Shown: positions 44,975 to 57,700 of the stretch, piece after piece
Position numbering within the stretch: the first letter of the stretch is position 1
How the letters are laid out: each line of letters begins with the position of its first letter
Origin: Colletotrichum lupini
Lineage: Eukaryota; Ascomycota; Sordariomycetes; Glomerellales; Glomerellaceae
DNA: 64,000 bases
Direction: 5' to 3'
Assembly: GCF_023278565.1 (NCBI RefSeq)
Contig: NC_064678.1
Span: forward strand, 2,604,001-2,668,000
Translations under genes and position numbers: made by a program
Notes under the pieces: generated by a model
The model's input: only the letters and a program-made list of their open reading frames with translations
Told to the model about the DNA's origin: nothing
Database searches by the model: none

Positions 44975-47159
44975 GGTTGCTTATGAGTCGAGGTGGAATG
45001 ATGACGAAAGACGAAGTATAAATGATGCTGCTTTCTCCTTGACTAGGGAATAGACACGGAGAGAAGCTGTTGTAACCCATCGAGATGGAATGCGGCTCTC
45101 TGAAATACACATCGTACTGACTGATCGTTTGCACGTCGGCCACGGCAGAATGGTGGTCATCGTCTTGGTCATGGGAAGCACTAGAGAATGAGCTGAAAGG
45201 CTAAAAGAGCCGTCTAGAGTTAAAACTGGTCTAAATCGGACATCCGCAGCTGCTGGAACATTTTTCTGCAGTGTGCTAAATATTCGCAACGGCGGTGAGG
45301 TTACTTCGACAAAGAGTATAACATAGTATGAAACCTCACACTTACACTATTATCCGAGACACAAGACAGCTTCAGTTGCATATTGTCTCTATATACTTCA
45401 GTATGTTGAGACAGAGAAGACTCTCTGATCAGAACACAAGATATAAGGAGCGAACACCCTATTGATTGGCTGAGCTTGGAGTTTTGGCGCAAGCACAAAG
45501 CCTCGTACGTCTTGCAGTATCGGATTCCAAGCAATCTCCAGCAACCGCATTTGATGCCTGCTGGGGCAGTTACGCTTGCGAAACAACAGATGACCGGGGA
45601 AGCAAGGCAGGCAGGCTTTAATGCCAGCGTAGGGTCAATAATCCTGATCCGGTGTAGTTCAAAACGGTACGGGTGCGATATGTGAGTGTAAAAGAAAGGA
45701 TGAATAGATGAGGCTGTTCAAATTGACGAGATGAATGGAAAGGAGCCTTCTAGAAGTATCGTATTCCTGAGGCTTGGAAGCTCATAAGTAAACGCTCTTG
45801 AACGTATCAAGATGCTGCATCACGGCAGACTACGTAGTCTTGGCAGTTACCGGGCAAATGGCTGCGTTAGCCCATACTCACCGACAGGTGTGGGGAGGTA
45901 TTATCTCTCGGTCTAGGTTCATTTGATTGACAGCGTAGGTGCTGGGCAGTGTTTACTTGAGCTCCGTTAGCTGGAGAGGATGAAACATGCACGCTAACAA
46001 CGTGTGACGAAAACGATATGGCCCCTTCTGACTTGTATGGCAGCCTCTTCATTGTGCAGACAAGTTAGGAACCGAGAGATTTTCCAAGGATGACTATCAT
46101 CTGGCCTCTGTGACTTTCTTGGGGTCGTTATAGGGTGTTCATGCAGTCATACACTATTCATGCGGAGCGACGTACTGCATCATCAAGCAGGCCCAGCTTG
46201 TGCAAACGTGTGATGCTAGGTGGTGAGACTGACCGCCAGCTTCGTGACCTCTCTTCCTAACAGCTGGAAGTTATCTTTGCGCGCATGAATTTTTGCAGCC
46301 TACCGAAGTCATAGAATCACCAGTCCTTCGTATGCTAGAACGGAAAAGACCAGATGGTACTGTGATCTGGGATGTTTACTGCAGCGGGAGGAGTTTGCTC
46401 GATAAGATAGTCATGATAGTAAGATGATCGGGAAGCCGTTCTTTTCCTTCCCGACTGAAGAGTAAAGTAAGGCATTTGCAACGAAGCGGGAAAACGGGAT
46501 TGACCCTCAAGGAATCAAACAAAAAGCGTCGGTGTGGGGTGGCCGAAGGATTGAAGTCGCACTCTGGAAACCCTCCAAATCCCACTCGACCACCCAACCT
46601 GTTACGCCTTTTATGACAGGAAGGAAGGAGAAGAGACCCAAGTAGGTACGTCCTTCCGATTTTCCAATTAGGTGGCGCATTGTGATAACAGCACCTGTCG
46701 TACCTTTACTCGGTCAATGAACTGTTCTCTTGATGGTGCTCCTGCTCTAGGTTCTTTATTAAGTAACAAGACAATCAGTGGATCGTCCTGTCTTGAATTG
46801 GATACAAGAGTATGCAAAATCTGCTTCCTGGTGTTTGACAAGAAGCTATTCGGACATTTGTATACGACCGAAGGTTCCCGACTTTGGGTACCAGTTGGAG
46901 TTAAGCATGTAAGTTTTGCTGACTCACCTTGATCAACATATTCGTGCATCGTGGAGGAAACAAGCCTTTGCGCCGCTTGCAGATCATCGGATCGTGTTGC
47001 CGACGGGGTAGGTAAGCCCGGACTTTAAGGACTTAACTCAAGATAATTGGCCACCGACGTTATCTCATCTAAGAACTCAATCCCGCACTCATCACAACAT
47101 TCTTGAAATTTTATTTCTAGAAGTGATTCGAACACATTGAACGAGCAGAATCAAACAAC
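44975..47159. other. 2.2 kb AT-richer spacer upstream of the methyltransferase gene
   Basis: No convincing gene. Frames such as plus 46674-46932 lack an ATG start or domain. The composition is more AT-rich than the surrounding genes. The last 150 bases are probable promoter and leader of the methyltransferase gene. Confidence 0.45.
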
Positions 47160-47999
47160 ATGGACTTCGATTCCGAGACACAAGCAACCTCATCTCAGCG
47201 CATGTACACCGCGCGAGCTGACAACTATGAGAACTCATTCCATCCCGACTGGACCAAGCGCTTCATGGCCGTCGCCGATATCCAACCCGGTGAACGCGTT
47301 TTGATTCTAGCTTGCGGCACCGGCCTCGAGGTCTTCAGCGCTGCCGACCAGGTGGGCGACACGGGCGAGATCGTCGGCCTCGACGTCACCGAGGCCATGC
47401 TCAACAAGGCGAGAGAGAAGCTAGAGCGCCTCAAGCCGAGTGCAAACATTCGTCTGTTCCTTCACGATGCCACAAAATTGGAGACATTGCCGGAGCTGGA
47501 GGGGCAAAGTTTTGATGCCATCTTGTGCTCCAGCGCCTTTGTTCTCTTTGACGACCCTGAAGGTGTCGTTGCGAGGTGGCGCAACTTCCTGAGACCGGGA
47601 GGCAGGGTGGTCATCGATATCACGCATGAGGACAACTTCAAGATCGGACTCATTCTGGAGAAGGCGGCTAAGCGCCTACGGTCACGATTTCCCAGCAACA
47701 GATCCTGGATCACGGACAAGAACTCCTTCACAAAGATTCTCGAGAGCGCAGGGTACGTGGTGGACAGGATCGAACTAATGCATGACATTTCCGGGAAAGG
47801 AGACACATATTACGGTATGGACCAGATTGACGAGCAGTTTGAGCATGTCACGAGCACGTCGTTGGTTACCAGTCTCCCGACGGAAGAGTTCAGGGATCAG
47901 GCTAGGGCACTATTTCACGAAGAGTGGAAAAAGGCTGCCGTTGACGGCCAAGTCGTCAACGTAGATGCTCTCTATATCTATGTAGCCCGGAGAACCTAG
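47160..47999 (+). CDS. Class I SAM-dependent methyltransferase (279 aa)
   Basis: Single exon with good start context (ACAACATGGAC). The Rossmann-fold methyltransferase signature is clear: motif I ERVLILACGTGLE (45-57), the acidic residue binding the SAM ribose in VGLDVTEAM (Asp75), FDAILCSSAFVLFDDP (motif IV region) and LRPGGRVVIDI (post II). This is the Methyltransf_11/25 or UbiE-like pattern. The GxGxG loop reads ACGTGLE, normal for the family. The C-terminal half, which normally sets substrate, is not recognisable. It could modify a small molecule; ubiquinone biosynthesis is unlikely since COQ5-specific motifs and a mitochondrial presequence are not evident. It lies 46 bases upstream of the convergent HAD gene. 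Confidence 0.9.
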   Translation: MDFDSETQATSSQRMYTARADNYENSFHPDWTKRFMAVADIQPGERVLILACGTGLEVFSAADQVGDTGEIVGLDVTEAMLNKAREKLERLKPSANIRLFLHDATKLETLPELEGQSFDAILCSSAFVLFDDPEGVVARWRNFLRPGGRVVIDITHEDNFKIGLILEKAAKRLRSRFPSNRSWITDKNSFTKILESAGYVVDRIELMHDISGKGDTYYGMDQIDEQFEHVTSTSLVTSLPTEEFRDQARALFHEEWKKAAVDGQVVNVDALYIYVARRT

Positions 48000-48045
48000 G
48001 CTCGGCCATTACATCTAATAAGAACCTTTCCTTGCGCATCTGGCT

Positions 48046-49023
48046 CTACAACTTCGCCTTACCACTGCCCTTGAGATTCGGCTTCACCGGGACCTTTGGA
48101 TGGTCGCCCTCTAATGCGAGTCCAGTAACCTTCTCTAGTTCTTCTACCGCCTCGTAGGCTCGTCCTAGATGGACTTTGATAGTGTTGAACCCTTGCTTCT
48201 TCGCCTCCTTTAGGTTCTCGCCAATGTCGTCCAAGAACACGATATCCTGTGGTTTCATGCCCTCGCCCCACTTGAGCGCCTGGCCTCTCTCAGAGCTCGC
48301 ATTCAGGGCAGCGTACTCGTTCAGCCTTTCCAGCGCGAGGTGATACATTCTCGGATCCGGTTTTCTCAAACCAGCATGTGCCGAAGAGACAAACACGTCA
48401 AACAAGCTGCGAACGGGGTCGTCCATGAAGTCTTTTCTATGCAGCTTGTGACCCTCGGGGAAAATGACGGTGTTGCTCAGCGCGGCGAGGATGTACTTCC
48501 CACCGGACTTGAGCTTTTTCAGCGCCGGGTACATCCACGGGTCCGGGGGAATTGAGTTGGCCATCATGGTGTTGAAGAGGTACTTGGCGTCGACGGTAGG
48601 TAAGGGTGGCGTCTCCTTAGGGAGAGATGGGTTCTTTGCTTTTTGAGCGGCGTAGAATGCCTCCCAGCGGCCTTGGTCGTGAAGGTCCTTGCTGAAGCCG
48701 TCAAAGAAGGCCTGGTCCATGGGTATTGAGCCCGTCTCAAGGCGATGCCAAAAGCCTGCAGGACTTGTCTTGGAGATGGAGTAATTCACCCATCCTGGCG
48801 GGATACCGAGACTGAGCTCATAATCTAGGATGGATTGAAATGGTGATACGACCTTGTCAAGTCAGAAAATTGGCCGTCATTGAAATATGATTTGATACGC
48901 ATGATTAACAACAACGCATTGGTGACTTGGAGGCTATTGAGCAGAAAGAAATCACAGGGTGCTACTTACACACACACCACCAATGTCGAATAAAAGCACT
49001 TTGGGCTGCTTGGAGTCTGTCAT
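48046..49023 (-). CDS. HAD-superfamily hydrolase, epoxide-hydrolase-N/YihX-like (286 aa)
   Basis: Two exons on the minus strand, 49023-48970 and 48852-48046, with a 117 nt intron (GTAAGT donor; CTGAC branch). The join gives LLFDIGGVC-VVSPFQSILDYEL, the expected start of HAD motif I. The nucleophile Asp13 is in FDIGGV; the usual Asp at +2 is Gly15, as in YihX-like phosphatases. Motif II is ALSNT (Ser144), motif III is RKPDPRMY (Lys182) and motif IV is VFLDDIGEN (Asp226-Asp227). The helical cap lies between I and II. Family members hydrolyse phosphate esters of small metabolites; substrate unknown. An upstream in-frame ATG at 49086 could add 21 residues, but the downstream start puts motif I at the usual place. 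It is divergent from RPL5. Confidence 0.88.
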
Positions 49024-49536
49024 ATCGTCTACAGCCTCGAGAACGTGATCAATCAGAAAGGTATCAGACTCTTCTAAAGACTGCATGGCTCCGAGAAACG
49101 GCAGATCTATGTTCTTACGAAGTACTTGTAGTAAACCCACAACTCGGGCCAGCGTTGAAAGTCGTGGAGAGCAGCGATGGGTTGGGGGGCCGAAACCTGG
49201 GGAAAGCCCCCACCTCGGTGCGGATTGTACCAGTGGACCTCGGCCCAAAGCACCTGAAGGAATTGAGAGGTCACTCGAGATGAGGTAAGCACAAGTGCAC
49301 AGACCATGTCGTCCCCGGCCAAAGTCCAATCTCCACGTGACTCGTCCCCGACCTGCTTTGGGAGTGACAATCGAGAGGGGAGAGGTGGGGCCACACAATC
49401 TAGGGCTGCCCCAAAACCCACAGAGGAATATTATCGCGAAGTTGTGCCTTGGAACTTTTTTTACTCTTGACAACCCCCTTCGACAACCACCCACACCGAC
49501 AAATTTGAGCCAACCGCCCGCTCATATACCGTCAAG
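49024..49536. promoter_or_regulatory. Bidirectional promoter between the HAD gene and RPL5
   Basis: 513 bases separate the two divergent starts. The RPL5-proximal half contains C/A-rich and pyrimidine-rich leader sequence. A CTAGGG-type motif (ATCTAGGGCTGC near 49397) is present, but I cannot assign it to a known ribosomal-protein regulator. Confidence 0.45.
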
Positions 49537-50738
49537 ATGGTAAGTTGATACACAAACCATCAGCTCGTCAAAAGCCTGAAAAATGGCCGAACGACAAATT
49601 GCGACAAAAACCTCCTCTTTCTAGCCAGCAATGGCGAAAAAGAAATGGCCCCCAATAGCAGACAGAAATGTCTCATGGGATTGAGAGTCAACGCAAGATG
49701 CTTCGGGTCAACAGGCCATATCTGAAGCGCAAATTGCTGACTCGGGATCTTTCGTACACAGGCTTTCCACAAGTTGGTGAAGAACAGCGCGTACTACAGG
49801 TAAGTCTCAAATCACTTTGGAGATCCCCATTCATAGGTTCTTTCGAGATCAGAGTTGGCTGACCTTTCCACTCCAGTCGCTTCCAGACCAAGTACAAGCG
49901 TAGAAGATCCGGCAAGACCGACTACTATGCCCGCAAGCGCCTGATCACCCAGGCCAAGAACAAGTACGGTGCCCCCAAGTACCGTCTTGTGGTCCGCTTC
50001 ACCAACCGGGACATCATCATGCAAATCGTCACCTCTGAGCTCACCGGCGACAAGGTCTTCGTCGCCGCCTACGCTCACGAGCTCCCCGCCTACGGCATCA
50101 CCCACGGCCTCACCAACTGGGCCGCCGCCTACGCCACCGGTCTCCTGATCGCCCGCCGTGCCCTCTCCAAGCTCGGCCTTGACAAGACCTTCACTGGTGT
50201 TGAGGAGGCCGATGGTGAGTACACCCTCACCGAGGCCGCCGAGACCGACGACGGCGAGCGCCGCCCCTTCAAGGCCAACCTCGACGTCGGTCTCCACCGC
50301 ACCTCCACCGGTGCCCGTGTCTTCGGCGCCATGAAGGGTGCCTCTGACGGTGGCATTCTCGTTCCCCACTCCGAGAAGCGCTTCCCCGGTTACGACATCG
50401 AGTCCAAGGAGCTCGACGCCGAGACCCTCAAGAACTACATCTTCGGCCAGCACGTCGCCGAGTACATGGAGACCCTCGCCGACGACGACGAGGAGCGCTA
50501 CAAGTCCCAGTTCCAGCAGTACATTGACGACGACGTCGAGGCTGACGGTCTCGAGGAGCTCTACACCGAGGCCCACGCCGCCATCCGCGAGGACCCCTGG
50601 AAGAAGGAGGAGTCCGGAAACAAGAAGACCAAGGAGGAGTGGAAGGCCGAGTCCAAGAAGTACAAGACCAAGCGCCTCACAAAGGAGGAGAAGGAGCAGA
50701 AGGTCAAGGAGCGCATCGCTGCGTACCGTGCCGAGTAA
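49537..50738 (+). CDS. rpl5: 60S ribosomal protein L5 (uL18), 300 aa
   Basis: Three exons: 49537-49539 (ATG alone), 49762-49799 and 49877-50738, with introns of 222 and 77 nt. The product begins MAFHKLVKNSAYYSRFQTK and matches eukaryotic uL18 throughout: YKRRRSGKTDYYARKRLI, YRLVVRFTNRDIIMQIV, YGLPAY-like HELPAYGITHGLTNWAAAYATG, FGAMKGASDGGILVPHS and a basic tail. RPL5 binds 5S rRNA with uL5 and is assembled into the large subunit as the 5S RNP. Codon use is strongly biased (third-position C), typical of highly expressed genes. The start exon being exactly ATG, with a long first intron, is common in fungal ribosomal-protein genes. Confidence 0.98.
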
Positions 50739-51281
50739 ATTCTTCCCTTTCTGTAGTAGCAAAGCGGTTTAATTCATTCGTGGTGGGGTTTGGCATCTGG
50801 GCAAGGCATTTGACGTTATGGCATGACAACTTTTCTTCAGTCTTCTTCGGGCGTTAATCAGGCAAACAAAAATCCGGAAGGAGGATTATGATGGTCACGG
50901 GAGGAGTCAAAAAAGACTCCTCGAGAATTCAATAAGAATATCCTAAATGCCAGACGTCAAAAGCTATTGACCATCCATTGAAATGTTTTTGTCCGAATGA
51001 GGGGAACGTGATAAGTGACAGCAAGCCAACCCTCTCCTAAGCGCAGGTAACCGTTCGTCTTCTTGCAATCACCGCGATGCCGGTCTACGTCAAAACGAAA
51101 ACGTGCGTGAGGAGACGGCGCTACTGTAACGCGGTGCCGTCTCACGCCTCGGCGGCACGATTGAAAATGCTTGATCGCTCGCTAGTCGGACTCGATGCAC
51201 TCCGTGACAGGCGATGGACCTGTCGGCCGCAAGGTGACGCAGATTGGCAGGCGTGTGTGATTACTGTGGTGGTGAGGCACC

Positions 51282-51294
51282 AAAAAAAAAAAAA
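51282..51294. repeat. Homopolymer A run (13)
   Basis: An uninterrupted run of thirteen A on the plus strand in intergenic DNA. Length may be unreliable. Confidence 0.7.
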
Positions 51295-52803
51295 GAGGGA
51301 GGGCATGGGACCCCGCATAGGAGCACCAATGATATCAGATCATGCCAGACGGCATTGGGGAAATGCGTCGATCTCTTACGAGAATCAAGAGATGATGGCA
51401 TCTGCAAAACATTTGGAGCCCCGGAGGGTTCCGGGATAGTGCAAAGGGCCATTGGCTTCATACACCTCGCGATGATGTCGGCACGGGTCTCCGTACAGAC
51501 TATCGTGAGAGATGTTGGATCTGAGATGGGTCACAGCCTCCTCGCTTTCCCCCTTGACCAGGTAATCATGCCGCTACTGATGCGAGGCAGAGATGGGTCG
51601 ATTCCCGTCTGGTCCCACAAAGCGTCCGAAAACTTTGTATGGCGACATAGGTAAATTTGAGGAGACACCATGAGATCCAATTTGGATCTCTCCGGTAATG
51701 ACAAGGGACTTCAGAGGAGCTTAGGAGACACTGGCACACTGCAGCTATGCGCCAATTCGAGGAAGTCAACGATGAGAGACACGAGCCGAGATTCGCATTT
51801 CGTCACGTCGCGCGCGGGAATTACGGGATGAACGGAGGGCATAGCGCGGGGATGGGAGGGTCGCGAGAGGCGGAAATCCCACCTGGAGTCCCAGACCCGA
51901 AGCACATCATTTCATCCGGTTGAAAAATAAAGGAATGGTACGCTGGAAAATACGGCACACTGCTGCAGAAGGAGACAAGAGCCCACAACCGCTCCGATGT
52001 GCCGCCACGCAAGGTTCCGTTCGAGAGTGGGTGAGTGAGAGTCCCTGGTATTGTAGCGGTGTCCGTTTGTCTGCCCCTTTTAGACGAAAGGACACCGCTG
52101 AATGTTAAAGCAGGGGAGTCCCCCAACGGCAGCTCCGTTGAGTAAGGGCCCCGTGATCTCGCGATGCTCATGGGGCGGTCAGCCGGTCACTCCATGGTCG
52201 ACAGTGGCCCGTCTTGTGTATCCGTACTTATGCTCGTGGACTGTTGGCCCATTTTCTTCCAAATCACTGCAAGATCAAAGAGTGCATCTGGACCCCGAAT
52301 CGACGCCGCTGTACTTACGCGGTAGTGTGCAATGGGGTAGTAGGTAGGTAGTGCACCTAAATGTGAAGGTTATGACTGCAAATGGCAAGTGTGAACTCTG
52401 TCTGGCTTGTGCGCGGGCTTTTGGCGGCTTGTTTTGACAACGTGCAGGATGCTTGAGCGAGCCCAGTCACTCTATTCCGTAGAGTCCAGCGTTCAACTGT
52501 CAATGACTTGGCAGGCCCGCCGCCCCAAGGGTGAGCTGTGTGGTCAGTCCGGTGGTCAAGAGGCGCGCGATTAATAAGAGCCCCCATCTGCGTCCAGCCC
52601 ACGTCCTCCTGTGACTCTGCAGTAGTGTGCGGTTCTAGTGGCAGGTTGCAGAAAGATGCAGGGCTGTTCATCCGCTTGCGAATGGAGAGTGAAGGCTGTG
52701 TGTGACTATGTGTGGTGACCAGTGAGGGTCGCCTTGTCGTGGATGCCAGGCGATTGGCGCCGAAATGAAGGTAACTCAGCTGGGGCAAGTTAGCAGCACA
52801 CGA

Positions 52804-52816
52804 GGGGGGGGGGGGG
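52804..52816. repeat. Homopolymer G run (13)
   Basis: An uninterrupted run of thirteen G in intergenic DNA. It is rare in length and prone to sequencing error; a G-quadruplex-like or slippage-prone site is possible. Confidence 0.7.
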
Positions 52817-54763
52817 AGTCTCGAGAGACTGAGAGTGAGAGTCTGAGATAGTTCCAGGTTGCTCTCTCTCGCTCTCCTGACGTTCATGATCCCCGCTGAC
52901 GAGTGGAGAGGGCCGGCAGTGGCATCCAACCAGAGGAGAGTTGAAGCAATCCACTGGCTACCTGCTGACTGTAGGGCGGCGGAGGTCCCCTACAAGTACG
53001 AAGTCGGTGGTAAAGTACATGGGTCCTGGAGCCAAGCTATGTGCCATCCACGGAGGACGAAAACCGCGATACCGGTGCCTCTGGCGGTTGGCCGTGTCAG
53101 GTCCTGCTGCGTGCGGTGAGGAGGCACGGACAGGCGCAGTATCCGTACGCAGTAACAGTTGAGTGTGCGTGTGTGATGTTTCCACCACAGATGTCCTATC
53201 TCAAGCCCAGCTGCGGTGCTGGTCGTCTCAATATGGCGGGCCGAGGTTCTTACCCGGGGATCTGCTCTCCCAAGTTGGCAGTGCCCACGAGAGGGGAGTT
53301 TGGGGCCAGGATGGAGCGAACCGCGGAAGACGGGAGTATTTGACCAAATTGAGGTACGCAAGAAGTCTAGGAACATTGGTGGTTAAAGACACAAAAAAAT
53401 AACCCAAAAAAACAAGGGCCGTCAGTGCTGCATGAAAAAACATACCGGGGAAGATTGCGGCATAAGATGTCCGTCCGTCTGAAGGTTGTTGACGCGGGAC
53501 TTCCCATCGGGCCAGGATACTGGGAGGACGGCAGGTGAGGGACGGTATCTATCGCCAGGGATAGTTGAATTTGTGTTTGGATGCCGTTAAAGCCTCTTTT
53601 CCTCTTGGTTTTCCTTTCTTGCTTTCCGTGGGCCTGTATTGCAAATTGTAAATGTGCCTCAGGGCGGGAAACCATTGCATCTTGTTTCATTGGCGATGAA
53701 CAAGTGGTGACAAGTTGACAACAGTCAGCAATGGCGGAGGAAAGCACGACATTGGACTCCCGTACGGGGGGGTACTTCTTCTACAGAGTAGCCCATGTGT
53801 TTGGGTAGGTACCTCAGGCCGGCCAAGACCGGGTGGCCCCTCGGGTGAAAGTGAAGTCTCCAAAAACCAACCAGCCTGGGCCATGGCGCCGCTCATCTCC
53901 TGCCAATGACGAGATGCTTTGCCTCTAAAAAGGTTAATGAACCCCCCGCTAAAGCTGCCACGTCCGGCCTTTCCTTCAAGGAACCTTACGGCAAGGTACG
54001 GACTCTATGGCTGCTTCCTGATTGCGCTCACTGTTTTTATTGCGAACCCAATGGAAGGTACCAAGGGTAGGAACTGAGGAAGGCATTACCACAGCGGCAG
54101 TGCGGAGTACGTAGCTACGAATACCTGCCGTCCCCCCTCCTCCCCTCCCCTCCCCTCCCCATCCGGACCCGGACCCTGACGTGAGGTTTCCGAACCTGCG
54201 AGTCTCCCCCAAGTACTTGGTCCCTGCCATCACCCAAGACCACCGCGAGCCCACGACTTATTCGTACCTTCTCTCCCGTCCTCGACCAACATCCCACGCT
54301 CGCCCTACCACACCCTTTCACGCCAGCTAACCCGGCTTTTCCAGAGCTGGACCGTCGATTGCAAAGCGAGGCAGCTTCTGTCCGCTCTTGCTCCGAATCG
54401 ACTTACCGGAAGGATCCAAGGTGGTGTCCAAGGAACCGGGGCTAATAATCAACGAACCTCCGAGTACACTACGAAGTACCCTCCACCTCCCGCTTCCGCC
54501 TCCTCTTAGAAATCAACCCAAAAGTCACCCTCTGCCCGGCCTGCGCGCGCAACTATTCCATTCCTTTCTGTTGCGCCAAAGTCGAAGAAGTGACAACCAC
54601 CACCACCTTCTTCTTCACCTCCTCCGCCAAGCATTCCTCTCTCATCGTCGCCCCCTCTTCGCCTGCCCGGACGACTTCGTGCCTCTTTTTTGGGGCCCTT
54701 TTGCGGCTTCTTCGGTCCTTGACCTGTATTCTACCCTTGCACAGCATCTCTGCGACAATCGTT

Positions 54764-57700
54764 ATGGAGCAGGTTCATGGAGTAGATGTTAGCTGGATGA
54801 CCCACGGCGGCTCTCCGAAAGGTATGCAAAACGTCCCATCTGACCTCATTCTCCAGGGCAGCTAGTTGGCTATTGCGCTGGACCCCCAGTCACCCACTCA
54901 CCACTCATATCGCGCTCGCCAACGCTGCCCTGCCTGCACCCGCATCCCAAGCCAAGTCGACCCAGATAAGCAGCTCGGCCTCGACCTACGAGCGCTTGCC
55001 ACTGTCGACCGCATCTCTGGGTCTCTCGTGCCTGGCCTGTGGATATATCCAAGAGCCCGTCACTTCCCTCCACCTTCTCTCCTACCTCTCCATCGCGCAT
55101 TATTTTCAATTACTCAAGTCCCCAAATCCTTCCCCTGCTAATCCAAGATGCGCCTCACAGACAGACCGCCGAAATCATTACCCATACGGCGATCCTCAAC
55201 GTCCGCACCCAAAGAGTCATCACCACTCCCTTCTCCGACCATCGGCCAACCCGTTGGCAACGGGAACACCAACGGCACAACCGACACTGCGAAAGCGACA
55301 ACAGAAGAATCAAAACCTATCCCAGTCTCGAGACCGCCTTTAGGTAGAAGTCCGTCGAACGAAAAATCACCAGGGCCGAACGGTACTCCGCCAACCCGCC
55401 GGAACTCGTGGTTTTCCAACATCTCTTCCAAGTTTTCCTCTTCACCAGACAGCAAGACTGCCCAGGCAAACCAGCAAGCACAAAGCACGCCGCCAAAGGA
55501 CTCTGGTCCAGTACCCCCGAAAGTGACTCCTGCAAAGAACGCCGTGCTCGCACATGCCGCCAAAAACGATGGCGACCAGCCTTACACCCCGGCACCTCCC
55601 GGGCGCGGCCAGGCCGGTTTTCTGGGGGTCTTCCGCCGACTGTCTTCGTCTGGCGGTGTCCTAGGACAAGGAACGAGAGGAACACACGGCCTGGTAGAGC
55701 GGAAGATTCTGAACGTTGACCGCAACCGCGAACGTTGTCAAATTTCGGACTTGCATCAGGCGAAACTCCGGAGGGTTGCATTCAGCGTTGATGTCGAAAT
55801 TGCGCCGATGCCTAAGTACGTCGATACAGATATGCCCGTCAAGAAGCCACTCGAGAAGTCGAAAACGAAGAAGATGACGGAGAAGGGTGAGGGCGAGGCA
55901 CTGAAAAACCCGAAAAGTCTGGAGCAGCAAAAGGAGCGCGATGGCATCATCCATACAACGGGTGAAACCGTGCCAAAAGAACCAGAAACGGAGGGGGTGG
56001 ACTCGGCCAAAACCAAGGAGGATGACGTGAGCGGCGTAAGCGCTGCATCCGCGGATAAGGAGAAAGACACCAAGAAGAAGGAAAAGAAGAAGAAGAGCGA
56101 AGAGGAGAGGAAAGCAAGGAAAGAGAAGAAACGGAAACAAGCTGAGGCTAACGGCACGATTCCCATGGAAATCCACGTCGACGATAGCGACTCCTCCAGC
56201 GAAGGCACCCCAGCCGCAACGCCCAAGACGACAGCGTCTCCCACAACAAACCCGGTGAGGATATACCGCCGTTGCTGCCAGTTGAGAGAGACACCCATTC
56301 TCAAGAAGATCACCGAACAACTGAATAGCCCTTCAAATTGCTCTTCCGACATAGGAATGGTGCAGAAGTTGGATTTGACGGGCTACTGGATGCAGCTCCC
56401 TGACTTGATCACTCTGGGCGATTACTTGGCGGTCGTGCCGGTTAAGGAGGTTATCTTGGAGAACTGCGGCCTGACAGATGAAGGCGTCAGGGTGATATTG
56501 GCCGGTCTCCTGGCTGCGAAGAAGCCTGATTCGAAGAGGCGGAAGCAAGCCAAGGCAGATGGTCTCGCTACACAGGGCGGCTTCGTTGAACGGCTCGTCC
56601 TCAAGAACAACAAGATTGGACCCGAGGGTTGGAAGCACATGTTCCTCTTCATCTACCTCTGCCGAACGCTCAAGTTCCTCGACGTCTCGACGATATCCTT
56701 CCCCCGTCCTACCCAACCGGCACAAAACGGAAACGGGCATGGACACCACTTGCTCAGACATAACTCTAATGACGAGCAACCCCAGAACATATGCGCGACC
56801 CTGTTTGCCAAGGCCATCGGCGAACGACTGGGCGGCGCTACATTGGAACTACTCAATCTCGGAGAGACTAACCTCAACTCGAATGATCTCGGCATGGTAA
56901 TAGACGGTATCATTCAGTGTGGCGTAAAACGACTTGGTCTTGCTCACAACAACATTGACGAAAAGGGACTCAGGCATGTTGCCAGATATCTCTCCACAAG
57001 CGGATGCGAGGGCCTAGACTTGGGCGGCAACGATCTAAGAGATCAAACTGACATCATTGCCAATGCAATTTCGGAAAAGGACTCTTTGTGGGCGCTCAGT
57101 CTGGCTGAGTGCAACTTGAAACCTGGCTCGCTTTGCAAGATTTTCCCTGCGCTTGCTCAGCTCAAAGACTTCCGCTTTATTGACCTTTCTCACAATCGGG
57201 ATCTGTGCAAATCGGATCCCAGTGCCATTGGTCTCTTGCGCAAGTAAGTCATACCGATTCACTAAACGAGATTACGAAGCTGACGATATTTAGGTATCTA
57301 CCAAAGCTACAGGGACTCCGGCGTGTTCACCTTGCTGATGTCGCCATGACATCCGAGCAAGCTATTGCGCTTGCCGAGATTCTCCCTGAGGCTAAAATGC
57401 TCGCCCACATTAGTTTTCTGGAGAATCCAGAGCTCGTCAAACTTGCAGATGCCAAGACTGAGGATGCCCAGGAGGAAGCTTGTGCGCTCTATGCATCCTT
57501 CCTTGCTGCTACACGTGTCTCCAAGACTATTGTGTGTGTCGACATTGATGTACCGAGCGACAATTCCGGCGAGGTCGTCAAGGCTTTGGCCAAGCAAGTG
57601 GTCGCCTACTGCTTGCGGAATATGGAGCGATTCCCCATTGGCGACATAAGCGCGGTCATTTCAACAGTCCTAGCCGAATCTCAGGACTCGTTGCCAGGTG

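Larger units (their letters stand above)
50739..54763. other. 4 kb gene-poor spacer
   Basis: No convincing gene. Homopolymer runs occur at 51282-51294 (A13) and 52804-52816 (G13), both plausible sequencing trouble spots. Open frames such as minus 52929-52357 are Ser/Pro/Thr-rich without domains or conserved-looking segments. From about 54120 the sequence turns C/T-rich and leads into the LRR gene. Confidence 0.45.

Noticed and set aside
46674..46932. Possible small Cys-containing protein
   Set aside because: The frame has no ATG at its start (GTG only), no signal peptide and no splice-supported extension.
49540..49761. A snoRNA inside the long first intron of RPL5
   Set aside because: Ribosomal-protein introns often host snoRNAs, but I found no paired C and D boxes near complementary ends, nor a convincing H/ACA arrangement.
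49812..50762. 316-codon open frame antisense to RPL5
   Set aside because: It mirrors a gene with very strong third-position C bias, which suppresses stop codons on the opposite strand; the product is a Leu/Val/Gly-rich string with no domain.
52357..52929. 190-codon minus-strand frame in the 50.7-54.7 kb spacer
   Set aside because: Ser/Thr/Pro/Arg-rich throughout, no domain, signal peptide or splice support, and contains a G13 homopolymer next to its 5' end.
55661..56352. 198- and 219-codon antisense frames opposite the LRR gene
   Set aside because: Phe/Leu/Ser strings complementary to a Lys/Glu-rich coding tract; no membrane-protein logic beyond low complexity.
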